A stretch of DNA of 5,761 nucleotides from Patescibacteria group bacterium. GTDB lineage: Bacteria; Patescibacteriota; Minisyncoccia; Phycocordibacterales; DATDWN01. Location of the stretch: positions 1-5,761 of the forward strand of contig JAUPVY010000039.1 in NCBI GenBank assembly GCA_030916785.1. Reading direction: 5' to 3'. The notes beneath the pieces are model-generated. The model had not been told where the DNA came from, made no database searches, and saw only the letters and a list, made by a program, of their open reading frames with translations. Each line of letters starts with the position of its first letter. Position 1 is the first letter of the stretch. Of this stretch, positions 1 to 4,646 are shown piece by piece. The translations under genes and the position numbers were made by a program.

Positions 1-1321
1 CTCTTGAGTCTAAGTAGTAGAGGTTAGATCCTTCTGTTACGTTTGTGGTAAGGAGACCTAGAGATGATGTTGCAATTGTTCCTGCTACACCGTTGTAGAA
101 GTTTAGGATTCCAGAGGAGGCACTGAGGTCAAGTCCTGTACCACCACGATTAGGAGAAAGCAGTCCAATCCATGATGGAGTAAATGTGTGTGTATCACCT
201 GATGAAGTGATTGTTAGTCCAATGTTTGTGTCAGAAGAAGTGGCAAGGGTTTGTGTTGCTCCAGTTTGAGCAGATGAGTATTGAGCTAGTATTGCTGATA
301 TACCAGAACCAGAAGCACCAGCATCTACACCACAAGAAAACTTCCCTGTTGATGAATTCCAAATTAATTTATCTCCTACTCCAGAACAAGAAGTGAGTCC
401 TGCTCCAACTATATAACCAGAAGATAAATCGAGCCCAGTTGCTATTTCTAATCCTCCAGCGATAGTTGATGTACTAACCCCATCTACATTTAAAACATTT
501 GCAACTAAGTTTCCATAAAATCTTGAATCTCCAGTTACCTGCAATGTAGACGAAGCCATGACTCCTCCTAGAGAGTTGATGGAGAACAAATTAGAAAGTG
601 AAGAATTTTCTATTCTAAAAAGATTTGCTATTTGACCAGCAAAGCCTCTAATCAAAACAGGTGTAGCTGATGTGCTTGTAGCTTCAACTGTAATAACTGA
701 ATTTGATATTGGTGTAGTTGTTCCAAAAGAAGATTGTCCTGTTCCAGAAACTGCCCCTGAAATTTGTGCAAATGCTGCAGAAGAAATTTGTTGTCTAGGA
801 GAAAGAGTCTCATAAGTTATACCATCAGAAGAAACTTCTATTTGAAGAAATACATTCCTATTGTTATTGAAATTGTAGTCTAGAGTATCAGGATAACCGT
901 TTACAGTGTCTCCTATATTTACATTAAACACACCTTGACGAACTGTAGAAGTAAATGCCGTTGGAAGACCTGTAGGCCAAACTCGGGAACCACCTCCTAC
1001 TGTAGAGTTATCCCATATAGAAAATTTGAAGTAATAAGCGGTTCCCGAACCCCCAACCAAATCTCCAGCAGAGTTTGTAAGCCTACCCTGATAACTCAAT
1101 ATCGTTGGCACACCAGCTGCTTCTGCTGTCTGCAAAGGTAGTAAAACAAAGGACAATAAAACAAAGGCAACTATCACTTTTCTAGAGAAAACTGCCAGTT
1201 TTGAAGTAGAGTTTTTCTTTATAAATACGGAGTTATTAGAAGAACCTAAGTTCTCTTTTTGGTAACCAGAAGTGGTTAATTTAAGGTACAATTTTTTGAT
1301 AAAAAATAAACCAAAATTCAT
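1..1321 (-). CDS. Large secreted surface/fibre-like protein, N-terminal 440 residues (C-terminus outside window)
   Basis: The minus-strand frame is open from an ATG at 1321-1319 to the left edge, giving 440 codons without a stop. Residues 1-48 are a long basic N-region. Residues 49-63 are a hydrophobic core (VIVAFVLLSFVLLPL), followed by QTAEA-AG, a good signal peptidase I site near residue 68. Residues about 74-186 form a beta-rich domain that opens with SYQGRLTNSAG and closes with TLSPRQQISSAAFA, a pattern known from secreted fibre and adhesin proteins with tail-fibre-like C-termini. Then come Ser/Thr/Gly-rich repeat-like segments: AGQIANLFRIENS at 228-240, a Cys-flanked stretch C312...C330, GGTGLDLSAS at 393-402, and VTEGSNLYYLDSR at 428-440. 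The last motif usually recurs in tandem in such proteins, so much more protein should follow. Role inferred: exported cell-surface fibre or adhesin; ligand unknown. No Shine-Dalgarno is present; a TATAAT lies just upstream. A CTG at codon 42 would give a more usual signal peptide but is a rare start. Confidence 0.85.
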   Translation of the reverse strand, partial: MNFGLFFIKKLYLKLTTSGYQKENLGSSNNSVFIKKNSTSKLAVFSRKVIVAFVLLSFVLLPLQTAEAAGVPTILSYQGRLTNSAGDLVGGSGTAYYFKFSIWDNSTVGGGSRVWPTGLPTAFTSTVRQGVFNVNIGDTVNGYPDTLDYNFNNNRNVFLQIEVSSDGITYETLSPRQQISSAAFAQISGAVSGTGQSSFGTTTPISNSVITVEATSTSATPVLIRGFAGQIANLFRIENSSLSNLFSINSLGGVMASSTLQVTGDSRFYGNLVANVLNVDGVSTSTIAGGLEIATGLDLSSGYIVGAGLTSCSGVGDKLIWNSSTGKFSCGVDAGASGSGISAILAQYSSAQTGATQTLATSSDTNIGLTITSSGDTHTFTPSWIGLLSPNRGGTGLDLSASSGILNFYNGVAGTIATSSLGLLTTNVTEGSNLYYLDSR

Positions 1322-1328
1322 TACAAAA

Positions 1329-1334
1329 ATTATA
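1329..1334 (-). promoter_or_regulatory. -10 element (TATAAT) for the surface-protein gene
   Basis: A consensus TATAAT reads on the minus strand and ends 7 bases before the ATG at 1321. The predicted transcription start therefore falls at about 1322, giving a leaderless mRNA. No convincing -35 is seen: the hexamer at 17-base spacing is CTGTTT. Confidence 0.45.
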
Positions 1335-1365
1335 ACGTTTAAATCATGAGTAAACAGCAAAAATA

Positions 1366-1374
1366 TGTGGATAA
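1366..1374 (-). other. Perfect DnaA box
   Basis: The plus strand reads TGTGGATAA, the exact complement of the consensus DnaA box TTATCCACA. It lies about 32 bases upstream of the TATAAT of the surface-protein gene, so it could serve replication initiation or DnaA-dependent regulation. A single perfect 9-mer can occur by chance in a window this size. Confidence 0.4.
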
Positions 1375-1415
1375 TTATGAATTTGTTATCTATTTTGAAA
1401 AAATTATTTTACTTT

Positions 1416-1477
1416 TTTTTCTGTCAAATTTCAAAGAATCTATTCTAGAAATTTTTTAATGGGATTTGACAGAAAAA
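1416..1477. repeat. Inverted repeat 1, 14-base perfect arms with TTGACA
   Basis: The left arm TTTTTCTGTCAAAT (1416-1429) and right arm ATTTGACAGAAAAA (1464-1477) are perfect reverse complements around a 34-base centre. A second dyad sits inside it: AAATTTC (1426-1432) against GAAATTT (1448-1454). The centre also carries the palindrome TTCTAGAA (1443-1450). Each arm has a TTGACA pointing outward, but neither has a -10 hexamer at a suitable distance. The repeat is flanked by copies of a 13-base direct repeat, AAAAATTATTTTA, at 1399-1411 and 1489-1501. It could be a protein-binding dyad or a cruciform; no gene is seen to use it as a promoter. Confidence 0.65.
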
Positions 1478-1583
1478 TACCCCTTGCCAAAAATTATTTT
1501 ATGATAGATAAAACATAAAAAAAATATTGTAAAAAGCTTTTTTGATCTCTTTTTTGAGTAAAATTTTTTACATTTTTCTTTAG

Positions 1584-1641
1584 TAAACCTTAATAAAAAA
1601 ATTAAATTAATATCTTTTATATCAATGTTTATTAAGGTTTA
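1584..1641. repeat. Inverted repeat 2, 14-base perfect arms
   Basis: TAAACCTTAATAAA (1584-1597) and TTTATTAAGGTTTA (1628-1641) are perfect reverse complements separated by 30 bases. Beyond a two-base mismatch the symmetry resumes with CTTT (1578-1581) and AAAG (1644-1647). No U-run follows on either strand, so it is not an intrinsic terminator. A regulator-binding dyad or a structured origin element is possible. Confidence 0.65.
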
Positions 1642-1660
1642 TGAAAGTAAAAATCAAGTA

Positions 1661-1669
1661 TTATCAACA
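1661..1669 (+). other. Near-consensus DnaA box
   Basis: TTATCAACA differs at one position from TTATCCACA. It is on the opposite strand from the perfect box at 1366-1374 and lies 19 bases beyond inverted repeat 2. On its own it is weak evidence. Confidence 0.25.
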
Positions 1670-1697
1670 AATATCTATTTTTGATGAGAAAAATGAA

Positions 1698-1735
1698 TTT
1701 TAACAAAACTTATAAATATCCCCTTTTTGTTAAAA
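1698..1735. repeat. Inverted repeat 3, 11-base perfect arms
   Basis: TTTTAACAAAA (1698-1708) pairs with TTTTGTTAAAA (1725-1735) around a 16-base loop. It is the third dyad in a row in this intergenic stretch. The arms are low-complexity, so chance is harder to exclude than for repeats 1 and 2. Confidence 0.45.
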
Positions 1736-1799
1736 ATATTTACAAGGATTTAACCAGAATAAAAAATAATGTTTTTGATAAATGTCAATAAAAATGATT

Positions 1800-1836
1800 A
1801 AAAATAATTTTCCTAATACAAAACAAAATTATTTTT
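1800..1836. repeat. Inverted repeat 4, A/T-only 12-base arms
   Basis: AAAAATAATTTT (1800-1811) and AAAATTATTTTT (1825-1836) are exact reverse complements with a 13-base loop. The same core 11-mer occurs directly repeated at 1400-1410 and 1490-1500. With only A and T in the arms, base composition alone may produce it. Confidence 0.35.
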
Positions 1837-1891
1837 TGTCTATAGTGTAGTTTTTTCAAAATTTAAAATTCCCTCACTATTTTTATTAACC

Positions 1892-1919
1892 TTGACTCCA
1901 CTTTTGATGGTGCTAAACT
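1892..1919 (+). promoter_or_regulatory. guaC promoter (TTGACT - 16 - TAAACT, extended -10)
   Basis: TTGACT (1892-1897) and TAAACT (1914-1919) are separated by 16 bases, and TGC directly before the -10 gives an extended -10 (TGn). The predicted transcription start at about 1926 lies within a few bases of the guaC ATG at 1929, so the mRNA would be leaderless or nearly so. This fits the absence of any Shine-Dalgarno sequence. Confidence 0.6.
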
Positions 1920-1928
1920 TACAGCGTC

Positions 1929-2972
1929 ATGAGAATAGAAGAAGATATAAAACTTGATTATAAAGATGTCTTGGTAATTCCAAAAAGATCTACTTTAAAA
2001 AGTAGACGTGATGTAAATCTTTTAAGAAAGTTTAATTTTAAAAATAGAGAAAAAGAACTCGAAGTTATTCCTGTCATTGCTGCAAACATGGATGGTGTTG
2101 GAACCATGTCGATGTTTAAGTCATTATCTCCTAACCACATGATGACAGCACTACACAAACACTATTCCCTTCCAGAACTAAAAAAGTTTTTTGATTCGAC
2201 ACCAGAAGAAAAATTAAAATATGTTTTTTACACAATTGGTTTAAATGGAGAAGATTTTGAAAAACTAGAAAAACTTATTTCTATTCTAAAAAAAGATACT
2301 ATTCAAAATATTTCTATAGATGTTGCAAATGGATACACAGAGCATTTTATAAATTTTGTAAAAAAGGTTAGAGAAAAATATCCCAAAAAAATAATCATGG
2401 CTGGCAATGTTGTCACCCCTGAAATGACAGAACAATTAATACTGTCGGGTGCAGATATTGTAAAGATCGGCATAGGACCAGGTTCAACATGTATCACAAG
2501 AAAAATAGCAGGAGTGGGCTATCCCCAACTTTCAGCTGTAATAGAGTGTGGTGATGCAGCACATGGCATGGGAGGCAGAATATGCGCAGATGGAGGCTGT
2601 CAGGTGCCAGGAGACATAACCAAAGCAATTGGAGGTGGTGCAGATTTTGTAATGCTTGGTGGCATGCTAGCCGGACACAAAGAATCAGAACAAAAAATAC
2701 ACAAAACTAAAGATGGAAAATTTTTACATTTCTACGGATCTTCTTCTGAAGACGCAATGAACAAACACCATGGTGGTGTTGGAAAATACAGAGCCAACGA
2801 AGGTAAGGCAGTAAAGATCCCCTATCTTGGAAAGATAGAACCAACTATACAAAAAATTCTTGGAGGGTTACGCAGCGCCTGTACATACACAGGTGCAGCA
2901 AACTTGAAAGAACTTCCAAAAAGAACGACTTTTATAAAAGTGAATCGTCAACTAAACGACCTATTTGATTAA
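1929..2972 (+). CDS. guaC: GMP reductase
   Basis: GMP reductase converts GMP plus NADPH to IMP, ammonia and NADP+ in the cytoplasm, returning guanine nucleotides to the purine pool. The 347-residue product has the same length as the E. coli enzyme. It folds as an IMPDH/GMPR-type TIM barrel and has no CBS-domain insert, which argues against IMP dehydrogenase. Visible motifs: NMDGVGTMSM at 53-62; SIDVANGYTEHF at 129-140; the phosphate- and substrate-binding loop GIGPGSTCITR at 181-191 with the catalytic Cys188 and Thr190; GVGYPQLSAVIEC at 195-207; the glycine-rich ADGGCQVPGDI at 220-230; the flap ANEGK at 289-293 with Glu291 as the expected general base position; and the GMPR-typical end LGGLRSACTYTGA (311-323) and KRTTFIKV (331-338). 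The ATG start is fixed by a strong promoter ending 9 bases upstream and by the family-typical N-terminus. The gene is monocistronic, convergent with uppP, with 6 bases between the stop codons. Confidence 0.95.
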   Translation: MRIEEDIKLDYKDVLVIPKRSTLKSRRDVNLLRKFNFKNREKELEVIPVIAANMDGVGTMSMFKSLSPNHMMTALHKHYSLPELKKFFDSTPEEKLKYVFYTIGLNGEDFEKLEKLISILKKDTIQNISIDVANGYTEHFINFVKKVREKYPKKIIMAGNVVTPEMTEQLILSGADIVKIGIGPGSTCITRKIAGVGYPQLSAVIECGDAAHGMGGRICADGGCQVPGDITKAIGGGADFVMLGGMLAGHKESEQKIHKTKDGKFLHFYGSSSEDAMNKHHGGVGKYRANEGKAVKIPYLGKIEPTIQKILGGLRSACTYTGAANLKELPKRTTFIKVNRQLNDLFD

Positions 2973-2978
2973 GAGTGA

Positions 2979-3776
2979 TTAAAAAAGAAAGACTATAATA
3001 ATAGCTAGAGCTAGTCTATACCATATAAAAACTTTCAAATCATGTGATTTGAGATATTTAATAAGAAAATTAATAGCTATGAGACTGGTAATAAAGGCTG
3101 TGATGCATCCAAATAAAAGAGGTGAACCTAGATCAGAAGAAAATAAATCTTGCCTAATTTCAAAAACTTTTTTAAGGCCAGCACCAAATAGTATAGGAAT
3201 GGATAATAAGAAACTAAAACGTACTGCGTCATCTTTATTTAGACCTGCGATAAGCCCTCCAGATATTGTCGCCCCAGAACGAGAAACACCTGGCACAAGA
3301 GCTAAACACTGAAAAAACCCGATCATTATTCCCCTACTTATACTCATAACTTCATTTTGCTTTGCCACTTTTTCTGCATACCAAAAAAGAATACTACCTA
3401 AAACCAAAGTCAGAGCCACTAATTCTGTATTTCTAAAAATTGTATCCATCCATTTTTCTGCGAGCAGGCCGAATATGATTGCTGGTATAGTACCTAGCAA
3501 AATCGCATAAAGTAAAACCTGATCTTCTAATCTATCTAGTTTTTTTCTTCTAATCATTTGCCAAACACTTTTAACTAAGTAGGCCACATCTTTCCAAAAA
3601 TATACCAAAAGTGCCAAAGAAGCTGAAAGCTGTAAAACCGCGTCAAAAGCTAGGCCACCAAAATCCTTGGCTCCCAGTATCTCTCTGAATATAATAAGGT
3701 GTCCTGAAGATGAAACTGGTATAAACTCGGTCGCACCCTCAACAAAACCAAGTATAATTGCTACTAAATGTGTCAT
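2979..3776 (-). CDS. uppP: Undecaprenyl-diphosphate phosphatase (BacA/UppP family)
   Basis: This integral membrane enzyme removes a phosphate from undecaprenyl diphosphate, recycling the lipid carrier for peptidoglycan and other envelope polymers; family members can confer bacitracin tolerance. From the ATG at 3776 the product has 265 residues, normal for the family. The first signature, EGATEFIPVSSSGH, is at 13-26 and contains the paired catalytic glutamates Glu13 and Glu17 of the (E/Q)xxxE motif. The second, PGVSRSGAT, is at 162-170. Several hydrophobic membrane segments run through the rest, for example ALVLG-type stretches near 120-135 and the C-terminal LALAIIIVFLF. A GTG at 3794 would add six residues (271 in total). 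I prefer the ATG because the GTG version runs through the -35 of the divergent dsbA-like promoter and because the first helix follows directly. The upstream promoter is unclear; TTGATT-18-TATTTT (3825-3796, minus strand) is the best but weak candidate. Confidence 0.93.
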   Translation of the reverse strand: MTHLVAIILGFVEGATEFIPVSSSGHLIIFREILGAKDFGGLAFDAVLQLSASLALLVYFWKDVAYLVKSVWQMIRRKKLDRLEDQVLLYAILLGTIPAIIFGLLAEKWMDTIFRNTELVALTLVLGSILFWYAEKVAKQNEVMSISRGIMIGFFQCLALVPGVSRSGATISGGLIAGLNKDDAVRFSFLLSIPILFGAGLKKVFEIRQDLFSSDLGSPLLFGCITAFITSLIAINFLIKYLKSHDLKVFIWYRLALAIIIVFLF

Positions 3777-3787
3777 ATAGTACAATG

Positions 3788-3816
3788 TTAACACAAAAAT
3801 AAGTTAAATTTACAAT
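3788..3816 (+). promoter_or_regulatory. Promoter of the DsbA-like gene (TTAACA - 17 - TACAAT)
   Basis: TTAACA (3788-3793) and TACAAT (3811-3816) are each one base from consensus and lie at the ideal 17-base spacing. The transcription start is predicted near 3823-3824, leaving a leader of about 7 bases before the ATG at 3831, too short for a Shine-Dalgarno. The site lies upstream of, and overlaps any promoter of, the divergent uppP gene. Confidence 0.65.
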
Positions 3817-3830
3817 TAAAATCAACAAAA

Positions 3831-4523
3831 ATGAACATGGAAAAATTGTCAGTGCCAATAGCCATAGTGATATCCGGAGCCCTTATAGCAGGTGCTTTAT
3901 ATTATTCTAACTTAAAAGGCCCTACGACTGCAGGCACAGTAGATACAACCACTGAAACCACTACAACAGAGATGAGAACCATCACATCTGATGACCATAT
4001 ATTAGGAAACCCTAATGCAGACTTAATAATAGTAGAATATTCTGACACTGAATGCCCTTACTGTAAGGTATTTCACAATACACTAAAAAGAGTAATGAAT
4101 GAGTATGGAAAAGACGGAAAGGTTGCTTGGGTATACAGACACTTCCCTATTGACCAACTACACTCAAAGGCTCGTAAAGAATCTGAAGCTACAGAATGTG
4201 CTTATGACCAAGGCGGTAATGAAAAATTCTGGGAATATATAAATATGTTATATGATGTTACTAACTCAAATGACTCACTAGATCCATCTGAGCTACCAAA
4301 AATAGCTAAATCAGTTGGTCTCAATGTAGATACATTTAATACTTGTTTATCTAGTGGTAAATACGCTGCAAAAGTAGAAGCTGACTACCAAGACGCTATA
4401 AAAGCCGGGGGTAGAGGAACTCCAAACTCAATTATAATTTCTAAAGATGGAACAAAAACGGTAGTCGAAGGAGCTCAACCTTATGAGAATCTAAAGAATA
4501 TTATAGACGCCCTGTTAAAATAG
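3831..4523 (+). CDS. Membrane-anchored DsbA-like thiol:disulfide oxidoreductase
   Basis: The 230-residue protein belongs by its motifs to the DsbA/Thioredoxin_4 group, which forms or rearranges disulfides in exported proteins. Residues 1-7 are a short N-region, and 8-25 (PIAIVISGALIAGALYYS region) form one hydrophobic segment. No clear cleavage site is visible, so it is probably a signal anchor with the enzyme facing outward. A Thr-rich linker covers 38-50. The thioredoxin part starts around 55: LIIVEYSDTECPYC at 65-78 holds the active site C75-P-Y-C78, and GRGTPNSII at 194-202 carries the cis-Pro (T197-P198). An inserted helical segment lies between them. A second Cys pair, C123 and C172, matches positions that form a structural disulfide in relatives. 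ATGs occur at 3831 and 3837; the first is chosen, but the second is equally usable. The TAG stop directly abuts the inverted-repeat element at 4524. No DsbB or VKOR partner is present in the window. Confidence 0.88.
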   Translation: MNMEKLSVPIAIVISGALIAGALYYSNLKGPTTAGTVDTTTETTTTEMRTITSDDHILGNPNADLIIVEYSDTECPYCKVFHNTLKRVMNEYGKDGKVAWVYRHFPIDQLHSKARKESEATECAYDQGGNEKFWEYINMLYDVTNSNDSLDPSELPKIAKSVGLNVDTFNTCLSSGKYAAKVEADYQDAIKAGGRGTPNSIIISKDGTKTVVEGAQPYENLKNIIDALLK

Positions 4524-4646
4524 AGAATCAGAAAAATAGCCTTAGATGCTAGGCGCAGGAGATTTTGTGAGTGAGCCGTACTTGTCGTACGGTGAACGAA
4601 CAAAATTGAACTGCAACAACGCAGATGAGGCTATTTTGCTGATTCT
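4524..4646. repeat. Nested stem-loop element with 18-base terminal inverted repeats
   Basis: The ends AGAATCAGAAAAATAGCC (4524-4541) and GGCTATTTTGCTGATTCT (4629-4646) are reverse complements with a single mismatch. Inside, ATTTTGT (4562-4568) pairs with ACAAAAT (4600-4606). At the apex CCGTAC (4576-4581) pairs with GTACGG (4587-4592) around a 5-base loop. Between these stems are purine-rich, asymmetric internal loops, including GATGCTAGGCGCAGG (4545-4559) and GCAACAACGCAGATG (4613-4627). The interior (4541-4630) is 48% G+C by my count, clearly above its surroundings. It lies exactly between two convergent genes: the left end abuts the dsbA-like stop codon, and the right end contains the stop of the nuclease gene. 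It resembles a REP- or MITE-like non-autonomous mobile element or a structured RNA. It may also insulate transcription in both directions, but no U-tract follows, so it is not a standard intrinsic terminator. Confidence 0.75.

Larger units (their letters stand above)
1322..1928. other. Long AT-rich divergent intergenic region without a gene
   Basis: About 600 bases separate the start codons of the surface-protein gene (minus) and guaC (plus). I see no credible coding frame, tRNA or rRNA. The region is made almost wholly of A/T runs and contains a perfect DnaA box, a one-mismatch DnaA box, four inverted repeats with 11- to 14-base perfect arms, and four copies of an 11-mer: AAAATTATTTT at 1400-1410, 1490-1500 and 1825-1835, and its reverse complement at 1801-1811. 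Promoters for both flanking genes lie at its ends. Candidate roles are a replication origin or unwinding region, a complex regulatory region for the surface gene, or simply relaxed AT-rich spacer. Confidence 0.6.

Noticed and set aside
211..396. Plus-strand open frame of 61 codons (and another at 935-1141)
   Set aside because: Both lie antisense within the continuous 440-codon surface-protein frame, have low-complexity products and no promoter or family motif.
1466..1514. Plus-strand promoter from the TTGACA in inverted repeat 1
   Set aside because: No TATAAT-like hexamer occurs at 15-19 bases, and no gene or RNA is visible downstream before guaC, which has its own promoter.
1531..1542. Perfect palindrome AAAAAGCTTTTT
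   Set aside because: A short A-run/T-run palindrome of this kind is expected in such AT-rich sequence; there is no adjacent feature.
1958..2158. Minus-strand open frames inside guaC (also 2303-2497)
   Set aside because: They overlap a fully conserved GMP reductase frame and encode nothing recognisable.
1929..2972. IMP dehydrogenase
   Set aside because: No CBS-domain insert, the length is 347 residues, and the C-terminal LGGLRSACTY...KRTTFI block is typical of GMP reductase.
3005..3014. CTAGAGCTAG dyad near the 3' end of uppP
   Set aside because: Short and imperfect, lies within coding sequence, and has no U-run, so it is not a terminator.
3049..3312. Plus-strand open frame inside uppP
   Set aside because: It is the complement of conserved UppP sequence, including the PGVSRSGAT motif.
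4524..4646. Ordinary rho-independent terminator, or an integron attC site
   Set aside because: No U-tract follows either arm, and the attC core boxes (RYYYAAC and GTTRRRY in the right arrangement) are not seen.
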